From: an uncultured Desulfomonile sp.
GTDB taxonomy: Bacteria; Desulfobacterota; Desulfomonilia; Desulfomonilales; Desulfomonilaceae
Assembly: GCA_903896745.1 (NCBI GenBank)
Contig: CAITZA010000052.1
Location: 1-39,012 of the forward strand
Reading direction: 5' to 3'
Length of the DNA stretch: 39,012 nt
Positions 23,788 through 32,807 of this stretch are shown one piece after another; position 1 is the stretch's first letter; the number at the start of each line of letters is the position of its first letter. Below the pieces are notes generated by a model that saw only the letters and a program-made list of their open reading frames with translations, was not told the origin of the DNA and did no database searches. Position numbers and translations under genes: made by a program.

Positions 23788-24972
23788 TTATTTTCCCTTG
23801 TATGTCAGCCAGTCGGATATTTTCATCGGGTTTCCGTCCGGGCCGCACTTGGACAGAAAAACCGACTTCATGCCCTGATGATCCTCCGGCGTGAATGTGC
23901 AGTCATGCCCAAGCCAGTCATTCCAGTTGCGTATTGTTTCCATGGCCTTCACGAATGTCTCTGGGTTAAGATCCCTGCCGGCCCTCTTCAAACCCTCGAC
24001 CATCGGCTCAACAAACACAAAACCCGCAAGGAAGAATATCCCTGGGTTCTGTTCGGTTGGAGCGTACTTCTTCTGAGCCTCCAGATATTTCTTCGCAAGC
24101 GGAGTTTCTATATTAAGGAAGTTTGCAAAAACCACCCCGTCCCACAGGCCCTTTGTGAGCTTGAACATTAGGGGAGCGTCGGACAATGTTGAGCTTGCCA
24201 CCCATTGCGGCTCATAACCTACCGCCTTGGCCTGCTGAAGAATCATCGCCGCATGCTTGGGAAGTATCCACAGTATTACCGCATCAGCGCCGCTCTCCTT
24301 GAGTTTCAGCGCATGCGACTTAAGGTCGGAGTCCGTAACCTCGACAGGAACTTCAGCCACCAGCTTCATACCCGCCTTGTCAACATACTCCCTGACACCC
24401 TCCATGCCTTCCTTGCCGTAATCATCATTCTGGTAAAAAATAGCCACTTTCTTCTTGCCGAGCTTTTCGACCACATATTGGGTGAGCAGGAAAGCCTCAT
24501 TCGAGTAAAGTGGGTAAACAGCGAACAAATATTTTTGCAGGGGCTGTGACCAATGTTTTGAACCGGTAGAAGGCCCAACCCAGGGGACCTTGTTTTCCAT
24601 GAGATAATCTCGGGCGGCCATGCCTGTGGATGTGCCGACACCTGAGGCCACGCCAAAAATTCCGATGCTCTCAACAAACTCCTTGGCTATCGCCTTGGTC
24701 TTGGCCGGCTGATATGCGTCATCTCGAAGGAAATACTTGATCTTTCGTCCGTGAATTCCGCCTTCTTCGTTAACGAGATCAAAGTAGACACCGGTTCCCC
24801 GGGCAACAGCGCCCCAGAGCGCAGCCGGGCCCGTCTGGGGCCCCCATTGACCGATAAGTATCTCCGTGTCCGTCACTCCCCTGACCGGGTCCGCGCCCAG
24901 CGCCGTCAAAGGGCTTGCCATCAGGAAACAGGCCAAAAACAGAAACTGTAACCCTAAAAAGAGTCTTCTCAT
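23788..24972 (-). CDS. branched-chain-type ABC transporter substrate-binding protein
   Basis: The 394-residue periplasmic binding protein has a signal peptide (MRRLFLGLQFLFLACFLMASPLTALGADP, cleavage probably after ALGA). A type I periplasmic binding fold follows: GVTDTEILIGQWGPQTGP, YFDLVNEEGGIHGRKI, VPWVGPSTGS, VAIFYQNDDYGKEGMEGV. The family takes amino acids, amides and organic or aromatic acids, and the ligand cannot be deduced. Strong ribosome site GGGAGG seven bases upstream. Placed between the permease genes and the ATPase genes of the same operon. Confidence 0.93.
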   Translation of the reverse strand: MRRLFLGLQFLFLACFLMASPLTALGADPVRGVTDTEILIGQWGPQTGPAALWGAVARGTGVYFDLVNEEGGIHGRKIKYFLRDDAYQPAKTKAIAKEFVESIGIFGVASGVGTSTGMAARDYLMENKVPWVGPSTGSKHWSQPLQKYLFAVYPLYSNEAFLLTQYVVEKLGKKKVAIFYQNDDYGKEGMEGVREYVDKAGMKLVAEVPVEVTDSDLKSHALKLKESGADAVILWILPKHAAMILQQAKAVGYEPQWVASSTLSDAPLMFKLTKGLWDGVVFANFLNIETPLAKKYLEAQKKYAPTEQNPGIFFLAGFVFVEPMVEGLKRAGRDLNPETFVKAMETIRNWNDWLGHDCTFTPEDHQGMKSVFLSKCGPDGNPMKISDWLTYKGK

Positions 24973-25115
24973 ACAAAAACCTCCCGAAAAAGATTTGGGC
25001 CGGCCTACCGGCGGTTTTTATCAAAACTACCCAATAAAGACGCCTTCACTTTTCTGCTATGACAACATGTCGATCTTACAGCTTGTTTCCCAATATTGGC
25101 CACATCCAGCGGCCC

Positions 25116-25580
25116 CTAGCCCTTAAACCATCTCCCCTTCTCTTTGAGGAATATGAATGTATTGTTGTGTTGGGTTTCTCTGCCGTCTTTCGAGATCAGC
25201 CTCACCCTTACCTTGACCGCCGCAAGCTTCTCAACATCCGGCAGAGCGGTTCTGTCATTGTTGTCCATTATCTCGACTACTTCGAGATCCGAATATTCCC
25301 TGACCGCCAGATCGCTCTTCGAATACATCTCAAGGTAATCATCATAGCCATATTGCCTCTTGTATACCGATGACGGCGCCATGGCCTCCCATACAGCCTT
25401 TGCGTCCCTCGAAATCTCCGCCTCGAAATACGACCTCGCCTCTTTAATGACCGAAGAGGCCTCATCGTCATTCCCAGCGCAATGACAAACGGTTAGTGAA
25501 CCAAAAGCAAAAAATGATGCGACGCACAGGGATGTGAGTTTAAGGAAAGCCTGTTTTCTCGATACGGGTGAGTATTTCAA
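25116..25580 (-). CDS. small secreted protein of unknown function inside the liv operon
   Basis: From a TTG at 25580, five bases past the livH stop, the product has about 154 residues. It starts with a signal peptide (KYSPVSRKQAFLKLTSLCVASFFAFGSL) ending near CHCAG, followed by an alpha/beta domain with a helical part (SVIKEARSYFEAEISRDAKAVWEAM) and a beta-rich end (KVRVRLISKDGRET, FIFLKEKGRWFKG). This resembles NTF2-like or DUF4878-type periplasmic domains, but I do not assign a family. The longer GTG frame at 25634 would overlap livH by 50 bp and lengthen the signal sequence unnaturally. Location between livH and livK suggests a role with the transporter. Confidence 0.65.
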   Translation of the reverse strand: MKYSPVSRKQAFLKLTSLCVASFFAFGSLTVCHCAGNDDEASSVIKEARSYFEAEISRDAKAVWEAMAPSSVYKRQYGYDDYLEMYSKSDLAVREYSDLEVVEIMDNNDRTALPDVEKLAAVKVRVRLISKDGRETQHNNTFIFLKEKGRWFKG

Positions 25581-25584
25581 ATCT

Positions 25585-26463
25585 TTATACTTTTTTCTCG
25601 TAATGTTTGACAAACAACCCCGAGGGCCTGACACACAGGATCAAAACGATAACGGCGAAAGCCACCACCGATTTGAATTCCAGTGAGACGTATCCCCCGA
25701 AGAAGTTTTCTATCAATCCGAGCAGATACGCTCCGAGGGCTGCGCCGGGAAGACTCGTCATGCCTCCAAGAACCCCGCCAGCAAATCCCTTCAACATGGG
25801 GTCCAGCATCATGTTCGGGTCCAGCGTGGCTATCGGCGCTATCAGCATGCCAGCGACAGCTCCCGTCGCCGAACTCAGCCCCCACGTGAATGTCAGAATC
25901 CGCCGCGTGGGAATCCCCATAGCCTTGGCCGCAAACGCATTCTGCTGAACCGCCTTCATGGCCGTTCCCATTTTGGTAAACCTGAAAAAAGCGAAAAGCA
26001 GAAACATTATGGTCAGGCTCGCAACTATCGTCCACAGGTTTACTTCTGTGATCCGGATTGGCCCCAGCGTGAAGCCGCTATATTCCGAAAAGGGAATTGG
26101 GAAAGGATTCTGGTTCGCGCCCCATTTCCATCCCGCCAGACCGTAAAGAATCATTTCAGCGCCCAGCGTTATTACGATTGAACCGAGTATCCCGGGATTG
26201 TCAGCCGGACGCAGGAAGGACAACTCCAGGACTACGCCAAGGAAAAACGCAAATACCAGCGTCAATCCCGCTGCGACCCAGAAGCCCGCTCCGTAGCTCT
26301 CCATGATAGTGTAGGCGATAAATGTCGCTATCATCGCCATTTCACCCTGAGCGAAGTTCGGAACCTCCGACGTCTTGTAAATGATGACCATCGAGAGGGC
26401 CACAAGCGCATAACAGGCCCCGATTGATATCCCGCCCACAAAAAGGTCAAAAAAGAGGTTCAT
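25585..26463 (-). CDS. livH: branched-chain-type ABC transporter permease
   Basis: The 292-residue permease has about eight hydrophobic segments and the LivH-type start (FVGGISIGACYALVALSMVIIYKTSEVPNFAQGEMAM), the internal AVQQNAFAAKAMGI cytoplasmic coupling loop, and the glycine-rich KGFAGGVLGGMTSLPGAALGAYLLGL segment. It follows livM by 11 bp and has only a weak ribosome site, so translation is probably coupled. With LivM it forms the membrane channel. Confidence 0.94.
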   Translation of the reverse strand: MNLFFDLFVGGISIGACYALVALSMVIIYKTSEVPNFAQGEMAMIATFIAYTIMESYGAGFWVAAGLTLVFAFFLGVVLELSFLRPADNPGILGSIVITLGAEMILYGLAGWKWGANQNPFPIPFSEYSGFTLGPIRITEVNLWTIVASLTIMFLLFAFFRFTKMGTAMKAVQQNAFAAKAMGIPTRRILTFTWGLSSATGAVAGMLIAPIATLDPNMMLDPMLKGFAGGVLGGMTSLPGAALGAYLLGLIENFFGGYVSLEFKSVVAFAVIVLILCVRPSGLFVKHYEKKV

Positions 26464-26474
26464 CTAAACACCGC

Positions 26475-27524
26475 CTAGAAAGGCCACATCTTCCAGTAAC
26501 GTTTGAATCTGAGATATATGCCGTTTACACCGTAAGGCTCAAAAATGACGATCGCTATCATGATGGCGCCGATTATTATGCTCTGAATGTTCGGCAGACC
26601 TTCCGGCATGAAATAGCGTTTTGAAATGTCGAGCAGGACAGGCCCTATAATGGGGGCCTCCTGTATGACCTGGAGCTTGATCTGCAGATAAGTGAGAAGA
26701 GCGGCCCCAAGTATCGAACCCATGATCGAACCCAGACCTCCCACTATGATCATCGCCAGGAATGTTATCGAAAGAATGAGATTGAAACTACCAGCGCTGA
26801 CATGTTCCAGCGCAAACGCCATAAGGGCCCCGGCCACACCGGCGTAAAATGCGCTCACCGCAAAAGACAACGTCTTGTACTTCAGCACATTGATTCCCAT
26901 CGCCTCAGCCGCTATTTCGCTGTCCCGTATTGCCCTGAACGCCCGACCGACACGGGTCTTCATCATGTTGACAGCCGCCACTGTCATCAAAAATGTTACC
27001 GCTATTATTACGGCGTATTGCTGTGAGGATGTATGCGCCACAAAAGGCCCTAGCGACATCTTGGGCGCCTCAAGACCCATGTGACCGCCCGTGAATTCGG
27101 AATGGCTTATAACCTGTGTCACGGCCATGCCAAATCCCAACGTGGCAATGGCCAGGTAAGGTCCCTCGAGACGAAGCGACGGCAATCCCAACAGAAAACC
27201 AAAACCGGCCGACAAAAATCCCGCAGCAGGCAATGCCAGCACGAACGGCAGCCCAAGCTTCAGCATCGAAAGTACGCACGTGTAGGCCCCTATCGCAAAA
27301 AAGCCCGCATGCCCCAGCGATATCTGACCGGTGTAACCAACCAGGATGTTCAACCCAATCGCAACTATCGAGTTGATAGCAATCAGGTTTATCAAATAAA
27401 GACTATAATCCCCCAGAAAGAAAGGGGCCAGAATTAACAGGCCAATTAGCGATATGACGCCGAACAGGGATGTCTTGGTCCTGCAAAGCTCTATATCTTC
27501 GTAATAGCCTCTCTTCATGTCCAT
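26475..27524 (-). CDS. livM: branched-chain-type ABC transporter permease
   Basis: The roughly 349-residue permease shows the LivM hallmarks: INLIAINSIVAIGLNILVGYTGQISLGHAGFFAIGAY near the N-terminus, AIRDSEIAAEAMGINVLKYK as the coupling loop, and MIIVGGLGSIMGSILGAALLTYL. The ATG at 27524 has AGGA seven bases upstream; an in-frame TTG two codons earlier is less likely. It is the first gene of the operon livM-livH-small secreted protein-binding protein-livG-livF-acyl-CoA synthetase. The 236-bp space before it contains two TTGACA strings but no well-placed -10 box. Confidence 0.93.
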   Translation of the reverse strand: MDMKRGYYEDIELCRTKTSLFGVISLIGLLILAPFFLGDYSLYLINLIAINSIVAIGLNILVGYTGQISLGHAGFFAIGAYTCVLSMLKLGLPFVLALPAAGFLSAGFGFLLGLPSLRLEGPYLAIATLGFGMAVTQVISHSEFTGGHMGLEAPKMSLGPFVAHTSSQQYAVIIAVTFLMTVAAVNMMKTRVGRAFRAIRDSEIAAEAMGINVLKYKTLSFAVSAFYAGVAGALMAFALEHVSAGSFNLILSITFLAMIIVGGLGSIMGSILGAALLTYLQIKLQVIQEAPIIGPVLLDISKRYFMPEGLPNIQSIIIGAIMIAIVIFEPYGVNGIYLRFKRYWKMWPF

Positions 27525-27766
27525 GGGCAAATCCTACCGCTAGGCCGTCGTAGACACCGAGGTTAAAAATCATAATTGTAAGTTATGGGAAATTCATTCG
27601 TGTGAACAAATACTGATTGTCAATGTCTACCACAAGCCATCAGGACTGTCAACATGAACCGGCAATGCCTCAACCTGGTTCCGAATCCCCGAAACAGCTC
27701 ATGGAAACATGCCGGACCTGACCGGGAAAAGCTGTTTTCCAACTCTGTATATAGGCGCCCGAAGTC

Positions 27767-28465
27767 TCATTTTGCCTTTGTGTTCCTGTTCAGTATATCG
27801 ACCAGCCTGCCGCCGGCGGGTGACAGGTCGCCGACCCCCCTGAAAAAAATGTCAACTATCGAAGCGTCCGAACCGTAGTATTTCTCATTGGCGTCCCAAT
27901 CAGGCTCTATGATGCCTCCACTTATGGAAATACCCATGAAAAGGCCCTTTGCGCGGGAATATGACAGAATTCCCGCAGTCAGGGCAATATCCGTTGCGGC
28001 TGAGGCGTCACGCCCTATTGGCCCGGCGGCCACAGAAGCATCCACACCTATCGTGAATTTGTCCCTGAATAGTCCCTTAAGGCCCACCTCGCTCATTACA
28101 ACCAGAACCAGATCCGTAGACTGAACCCCCATCTGCCAGCCCACGCTAGCTCCAAGGAGGCTGAAAAAAGCGGGCGGCCCCCACTTTGAACCGGAGGTCT
28201 CTTTTCGAAGGGCCACACCCTTACCGTACTGTCCACCAAAACCAAAACCCACCTTCAGAACCGACGGGAAAATGACAATTGCCTGCGATCGGCGCAGCAG
28301 GTCCCTTGGAATGCCCGAATCCGGGGCCTCCATTATCTCCCTTATTGCCGACGCCGCCTCATTCAGACGGTTTTCAAGTTCGGGGTTTTGACCGTGTACA
28401 ACAGGACAAGACACCATTACCGAAACCAGTAATACGAGCGATATGGCCAGCGGCCTCTGAAACAT
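27767..28465 (-). CDS. SYLF/Ysc84-domain lipid-binding family protein, secreted
   Basis: The protein of about 232 residues starts with a signal peptide (MFQRPLAISLVLLVSVMVSC, ending near VVHGQ) and continues as a SYLF domain. RRSQAIVIFPSVLKVGFGFGGQYGKGVALR is the classic opening, followed by LVLVVMSEVGLKGLF, VDASVAAGPIGRDA and ILSYSRAKGLFMGISISGG. SYLF proteins bind phosphoinositides in eukaryotes; bacterial ones are periplasmic and of uncertain role. An in-frame TTG 21 bases upstream is possible, but the ATG at 28465 has GAAAGG eight bases before it. It is transcribed away from the second binding-protein gene. Confidence 0.85.
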   Translation of the reverse strand: MFQRPLAISLVLLVSVMVSCPVVHGQNPELENRLNEAASAIREIMEAPDSGIPRDLLRRSQAIVIFPSVLKVGFGFGGQYGKGVALRKETSGSKWGPPAFFSLLGASVGWQMGVQSTDLVLVVMSEVGLKGLFRDKFTIGVDASVAAGPIGRDASAATDIALTAGILSYSRAKGLFMGISISGGIIEPDWDANEKYYGSDASIVDIFFRGVGDLSPAGGRLVDILNRNTKAK

Positions 28466-28511
28466 AGATAAGCCTTTCAGTTCCAACCGATAATTGACTT
28501 CATTATATCTA

Positions 28512-28551
28512 TTTGATAGTACATCATGACGGATATGAAAAGTCTATCAAA
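28512..28551. repeat. inverted repeat between divergent genes
   Basis: TTTGATAG and CTATCAAA are perfect 8-bp inverted repeats 24 nt apart. They lie between the SYLF gene and the second binding-protein gene. A TATAAT for the SYLF side (28502-28507, minus) sits beside the left arm. The repeat may be an operator serving one or both directions. Confidence 0.35.
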
Positions 28552-28588
28552 ACTATGCGGAAACATGTTTGTGACGCAGTGATTACGC

Positions 28589-28629
28589 TTGACATGAAAA
28601 ATGCTTTAAGTTACTAGACAGACTATAAT
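28589..28629 (+). promoter_or_regulatory. candidate promoter region of the second binding protein
   Basis: TTGACA at 28589-28594 is a perfect -35 box, with TACTAG 17 bp later as a poor -10. A perfect TATAAT at 28624-28629 lies too far (29 bp) to pair with it. Either could start the binding-protein transcript, whose ATG is at 28677. Confidence 0.35.
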
Positions 28630-28676
28630 TTTTGCACAAATAGCCCCGTTTCGAAATTATTCGTAAGGAGCCAGGC

Positions 28677-29870
28677 ATGAAAAAAGGGTCGCTTGTTATC
28701 CTGACAGCGCTCATGTTTCTTGTTTTGTTGGCAGGCGAGCCAATCGCGGGCGAGGCGCCGATCCGGATTGGCGCCATCCTTCCGCTGACAGGCGAACAGG
28801 CCGAATTTGGAGCGATAGAGAAGAATTCGTTTATAATGGGGCTTGAGGAGATCAACCGGGCTGGCGGCATAAAAGGCAGACCCATTGAATTGCTTTTCGA
28901 GGATGATTGCGGAAAGCCTGACAATGGCCGTCTGGCGGTCGAGAAACTGGTCACCCAGGAAAGTGTTGTGGCTTTGACGGGCGGATATTCGTCGGCCGTG
29001 ACATATGTCATGTGCGCCGTGGCCCAGCAACTCAAGACGCCATTCCTTGTAACGACCGGTTCAGCGGACAAGATAACCGAACAGGGGTGGGATTACGTGT
29101 TTCGCATCAATCCGCCGGTGAGTGAGTACTCAAAAGCCCTGAATTCGTTCCTGTCCGAGATCGTGCGGCCCACCTCCGTCGCCATACTTCATGAAAATAC
29201 GCTTTTTGGACAGTCCGGCGCCAAGGAATTTGCAGATCAGTGCGAAAAGGCCGGCATAAAGATACTGGTCAAGGAAGGTTATGAATCCGGCTCTACCGAC
29301 TTCAAACCTCTATTGATAAAGGTAAAGTCCGCCCGGCCCGATTTTGTCTACATGGTTTCTTATGTCATGGACGCCGCCCTGCTGATGCGGCAATCCATGG
29401 AACTCAACTTTAACGCCAGGCTCTTTGTCGGCGCCGGAGCGGGTTTCACAATTCCCGATTTTGCCAGACAAGCCGGCCCAGCCGCCGAGTATGTCTTCTC
29501 AGCAGACCTGTGGACCCCTAATCTCCCCTATCCGGGCGCCATGGAATACTACAACAATTACCAGAAAAGATTCGGTTCCGTCACCGGTTACCATGGAGCG
29601 GAAGCTTACGCCTCAATCTACGTAATCGCGGACGCTCTGAGAAGAGCCCGTGAAATTACCCCCGAAGCAATACGTGAGGCCCTCACTTACACCGACCTTA
29701 TGACTGCTTTCGGGCCCGTCAAATTTGTAACCTACGGAAAGAAAAAACAGCAGAACGCCCTTCCCACATTTCTGGTTCAGTGGCAAAAAGGCGCGCTGGA
29801 AACCGTATGGCCGAAAAATGTCTCCACAAAGCCTTACGCATACCCTGTGCCGGAGTGGAGTTCCCGGTAA
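28677..29870 (+). CDS. second LivK-type ABC transporter substrate-binding protein
   Basis: The 397-residue type I periplasmic binding protein has a signal peptide (MKKGSLVILTALMFLVLLAGEPIAGEAP). The mature part begins IRIGAILPLTGEQAEFGA and continues EINRAGGIKGRPIELLFEDD, VVALTGGYSSAV, TPFLVTTGSADKIT and FRINPPVSEY, all typical of the family. AAGGAG six bases before the ATG supports the start. No permease or ATPase genes lie next to it, so it may supply a different ligand to the liv-type transporter encoded about 1.2 kb away on the other strand, or another transporter. Its sequence differs clearly from the operon's own binding protein. Confidence 0.93.
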   Translation: MKKGSLVILTALMFLVLLAGEPIAGEAPIRIGAILPLTGEQAEFGAIEKNSFIMGLEEINRAGGIKGRPIELLFEDDCGKPDNGRLAVEKLVTQESVVALTGGYSSAVTYVMCAVAQQLKTPFLVTTGSADKITEQGWDYVFRINPPVSEYSKALNSFLSEIVRPTSVAILHENTLFGQSGAKEFADQCEKAGIKILVKEGYESGSTDFKPLLIKVKSARPDFVYMVSYVMDAALLMRQSMELNFNARLFVGAGAGFTIPDFARQAGPAAEYVFSADLWTPNLPYPGAMEYYNNYQKRFGSVTGYHGAEAYASIYVIADALRRAREITPEAIREALTYTDLMTAFGPVKFVTYGKKKQQNALPTFLVQWQKGALETVWPKNVSTKPYAYPVPEWSSR

Positions 29871-29921
29871 CCCCCCTCCTGGAGCAGCATCCGTGACGGC
29901 GACTGACGTCAGGCCTCTCCT

Positions 29922-29943
29922 TCCGGTAAAACGTCCGGATTTT
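29922..29943 (+). terminator. weak terminator after the binding-protein gene
   Basis: TCCGG (29922-29926) can pair with CCGGA (29935-29939), followed by four T. The stem is only 5 bp, so this is a weak candidate. It lies between two convergent genes. Confidence 0.35.
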
Positions 29944-29969
29944 CTCGTCCCCAATGTTAGATCAGTTTT

Positions 29970-30440
29970 TCACACAGCGTCATTCAGGGCCTTGCGTGCG
30001 TTGGGCACGGTGTCAGCCGGGCTCACCTTATACCACGCCCCAATTACGACACCGTCTTCATTCAACAGAAAAGATGACCTGACTATTCCCTCATAGGTCT
30101 TGCCATACATCTTTTTTTCGCCCCACACGCCATAAGATTCGGCTACCTTGTGATCCACATCGGAAAGCAGTATAAATCCCAGCTCATATTTGTCATCAAA
30201 CTTCTTCTGCTTTTCCGGCTTATCCGGGCTGATACCAATAGCAACCACTCCCGCCATGCCCAATTCCGGCTCGGCTTCCTTGACACTACATGCCTGCTTC
30301 GTACAACCGGGTGTGTCGGCCTTCGGGTAAAAATAGACCAGGACTTTCTTCCCCCGAAAATCTCCAAGCCTCACTCCCTTCCCGGTCTGATCCGGCAGAT
30401 CGAATTCCGGCGCCGTGTCGCCCTTTTGTAACTTGATCAT
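29970..30440 (-). CDS. bcp: peroxiredoxin, Bcp/PrxQ type
   Basis: From the ATG at 30440 (about 156 residues) this is a thiol peroxidase of the AhpC/TSA family that reduces hydroperoxides. The peroxidatic cysteine is C46 in ADTPGCTKQACS, with C51 five residues later as the resolving cysteine, the atypical 2-Cys BCP arrangement. The fold starts with KLQKGDTAPEFDLPDQTGKGVRL and has the closing arginine in GIVRSSFLL. The frame is open further upstream, but that part overlaps the preceding gene; GGGAGAA in the end of that gene provides the ribosome site. The two genes are 4 bp apart and coupled. Confidence 0.94.
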   Translation of the reverse strand: MIKLQKGDTAPEFDLPDQTGKGVRLGDFRGKKVLVYFYPKADTPGCTKQACSVKEAEPELGMAGVVAIGISPDKPEKQKKFDDKYELGFILLSDVDHKVAESYGVWGEKKMYGKTYEGIVRSSFLLNEDGVVIGAWYKVSPADTVPNARKALNDAV

Positions 30441-30444
30441 ATCG

Positions 30445-31737
30445 TTATTCTCCCATCGTGATCCTTGATACAAGAACCTTGTCGATCCTGTTGGCGTCCA
30501 TGTCAACAACCTCGATCCTGAATCCATTCCATTCGAAACAGTCCGACACGGCAGGCACCCTACCCGCCTCGGACATCACCAGGCCCGCCAGCGTATGGAA
30601 ATCAAGGCTGTCCTCACCCGGTATCTGCCCCAATGAAAACAGCTCCCTGAACTTCTCTATGCCGTAACCGCCGTCTATCAGCCATGTGCCGTCCGCCCGC
30701 TCAATAGCTTCCGGCTCCGAATCCGACTGCAACCACGGAATATCACCAACTACCCCCTCAAGCACATCATAAAGAGTCACCAGTCCCTGCACCGATCCAT
30801 ACTCATCCACCACAAGCGCTATGCTGTTCTTCGCTGTCTTGAAGGTTTCAAGCAATCGCATCGGAGAAATCGATTCCGGCACATATAGCACCGGCTTCAT
30901 CACAGTCTTTATCTCATCCGCCGACTTGAGGCATTTCTCCGCAAGCAAATCTTTGGCCTGAAGCATTCCGCGCGTATGGTCCAGGCCACCGTCGCAAACA
31001 GGCGCCACATTATGAGGCCCCTCTATTATCTTTATCAGGTTAGATTCGTACGGTTCCTGCATCTCCCAATAAATGATGTCCTTCCTCGGAGTCATTATCG
31101 TCAGAATCCGGACATCATCCATTCTGAATATGTTTTCCACGATGTCATGTTCTGTTTTTTCGAAGACCCCGGCCTCGGCGCCCTGTTTCATGAGAACCTT
31201 TATCTCTTCCTCTGAAACCGGTGGCTCACTGGAACGTTTCGATCCTATCAGCCTGAGGATTATATCGCTTGATATGCTGAAGAAACGCACAAGCGGATGC
31301 GTGATTCTGGACAACAGCCGCATGGGTCTGGCGACCAGGATTGCGATGGCCTCCGGCCTGTGAAGCGCTATTCGCTTCGGAACAAGCTCGCCTATGACCA
31401 CAGTCAGATATGTGATCCCGACAACCATTACGAGAACCGAAATAATCCTCGAATATGGAGCGAGCAACGGCATACCGGCGAGGGTTTCTGAAAGGCGGTG
31501 GGCTATCGCAGTCTCACCGAATGCGCCGTTAAGTATGCCTATTGATGTGATGCCAACCTGAATCGTTGAGAGAAAATTCCCGGGATCATCAGCGAGCTTC
31601 AGCGCTATCCGGGCGCGTCTGCTGCCGGATTCAGCCTTCTGCCTCAAACGAGCCTTTCGCGAAGAAACTATCGCAATCTCAGCCATGGCAAAAAGGCCAT
31701 TCATAACTATCAGAAGAAATATTATCAGGATTTCCAT
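30445..31737 (-). CDS. CNNM/CorC-type membrane protein with CBS domains (hemolysin family)
   Basis: The protein of about 430 residues has an N-terminal DUF21/CNNM transmembrane domain (IIFLLIVMNGLFAMAEIAIVSSRKARL, TIQVGITSIGILNGAFGE, VVIGELVPKRIALHRPE). A pair of CBS domains follows (RILTIMTPRKDIIYW; PVLYVPESISPMRLLETFKTAKNSIALVVDEYGSVQGLVTLYDVLEGVVGDIP), and a CorC_HlyC domain closes it (DGTWLIDGGYGIEKFRELF, LAGLVMSEAGRVP). Such proteins act in Mg2+/Co2+ homeostasis or Na+/Mg2+ exchange; the hemolysin label is historical. The ATG at 31737 begins the membrane domain; a TTG six codons earlier is the alternative. Coupled to the peroxiredoxin gene. Confidence 0.92.
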   Translation of the reverse strand: MEILIIFLLIVMNGLFAMAEIAIVSSRKARLRQKAESGSRRARIALKLADDPGNFLSTIQVGITSIGILNGAFGETAIAHRLSETLAGMPLLAPYSRIISVLVMVVGITYLTVVIGELVPKRIALHRPEAIAILVARPMRLLSRITHPLVRFFSISSDIILRLIGSKRSSEPPVSEEEIKVLMKQGAEAGVFEKTEHDIVENIFRMDDVRILTIMTPRKDIIYWEMQEPYESNLIKIIEGPHNVAPVCDGGLDHTRGMLQAKDLLAEKCLKSADEIKTVMKPVLYVPESISPMRLLETFKTAKNSIALVVDEYGSVQGLVTLYDVLEGVVGDIPWLQSDSEPEAIERADGTWLIDGGYGIEKFRELFSLGQIPGEDSLDFHTLAGLVMSEAGRVPAVSDCFEWNGFRIEVVDMDANRIDKVLVSRITMGE

Positions 31738-31970
31738 TTTGTCTGTTCTGCGCAATCAATTAGCGCTGCGTTATTAATTTTGATCCTTCGATCCGAATAC
31801 GGTAAATTTGTTAGTATATCATGAGCGTGCGCGGCGTCTCGACATTTTAGCCGTTTTCTGTATAAAATCAAAGTTTGGTTTATCATTCGTCCGACCGGGA
31901 AAAAGGCCACGACTGTTTTCATAAAAACGCCGATCCGGAATGACAAAAAAAATAAAAGGTTTCTCCCCTA

Positions 31971-32777
31971 ATGATAGAAATTGGCGAGTATCAGGAAATA
32001 ACCCAGATCAAACTCAGCCGCGAAATCAACGGCGCCCCCCTGTTCTGGGTTTCAGCCTACCTGGTAGATGACATACTCATTGACACCGGTTGTACACATA
32101 CCGCCCGCTCATTGCTGGATTTCCTCGATGGCAGGAAAATCAGCCGGGTCATCAACACTCACTATCATGAGGATCACATAGGAGCGAACAGGCTGCTTCA
32201 AGACAGGCGGAATGCGCAGGTATTCGCGCATGAATGGGCTATCCCCCATATCATGAACCCGCCCAAACTGCCTCATTACAGGGAACAGGCGTGGGGCAGG
32301 CCCGACGGCAGCAACCCCGTAGCCATACCCAATATCATCGAAACGGAGCGCTTCCGCTTTGACGTTATCGAAACCCCGGGCCATTGTCAGGGACATATCG
32401 CGCTCGTCGAGCCTAACCGTGGCTGGACCTTTTCCGGAGACCTCTTCATTGGACGCGATCTCAACGTCGCAGGTCCCGAAACAAATGTCACCGAAATGCT
32501 GCGATCAATGAAAAAGCTTCTCTCCATGGACTGGAAGGACTTCGTGTTGCTGACCTCCCTACGCACAATAAGGAAGGACGGACGAGACGCATTGTCAAAA
32601 TTTGTAGCCGGATATGAAGGTCTCGCGTTCAAAGCAAAATCGCTCGCCGCAAAAGGCATGGACACTAGATCGATCGTCAATCAACTGTTCGGGCAGGAAA
32701 GCGTCTTCGACGCCATTACCGCCGGGCAGTATTCCTCGGCAAACCTTGTAAACCTGTTACTGGAAGCCGAAATATGA
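31971..32777 (+). CDS. metallo-beta-lactamase-fold hydrolase
   Basis: This 268-residue hydrolase of the glyoxalase II/LACTB2-like group has the metal motif NTHYHEDHIGA (HxHxDH), the next ligand in ETPGHCQGHIAL and the bridging aspartate in FSGDLFIGRD. The final histidine of glyoxalase II is not obvious: the region LLTSLRTIRKDG appears where a histidine strand is expected, so the metal site may differ. A helical C-terminal domain of about 60 residues follows (DTRSIVNQLFGQES). It is the first of three closely spaced plus-strand genes. Substrate unknown; a thioester, ester or nucleic-acid link is possible in this family. Confidence 0.85.
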   Translation: MIEIGEYQEITQIKLSREINGAPLFWVSAYLVDDILIDTGCTHTARSLLDFLDGRKISRVINTHYHEDHIGANRLLQDRRNAQVFAHEWAIPHIMNPPKLPHYREQAWGRPDGSNPVAIPNIIETERFRFDVIETPGHCQGHIALVEPNRGWTFSGDLFIGRDLNVAGPETNVTEMLRSMKKLLSMDWKDFVLLTSLRTIRKDGRDALSKFVAGYEGLAFKAKSLAAKGMDTRSIVNQLFGQESVFDAITAGQYSSANLVNLLLEAEI

Positions 32778-32807
32778 TAATATCACAGCTTGTTGGGAGT
32801 ATGACAA

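Noticed and set aside
28589-28629. TTGACA with TATAAT as one sigma-70 promoter
   Set aside because: The two boxes are 29 bp apart, too far for a single promoter; they are reported only as separate weak candidates.
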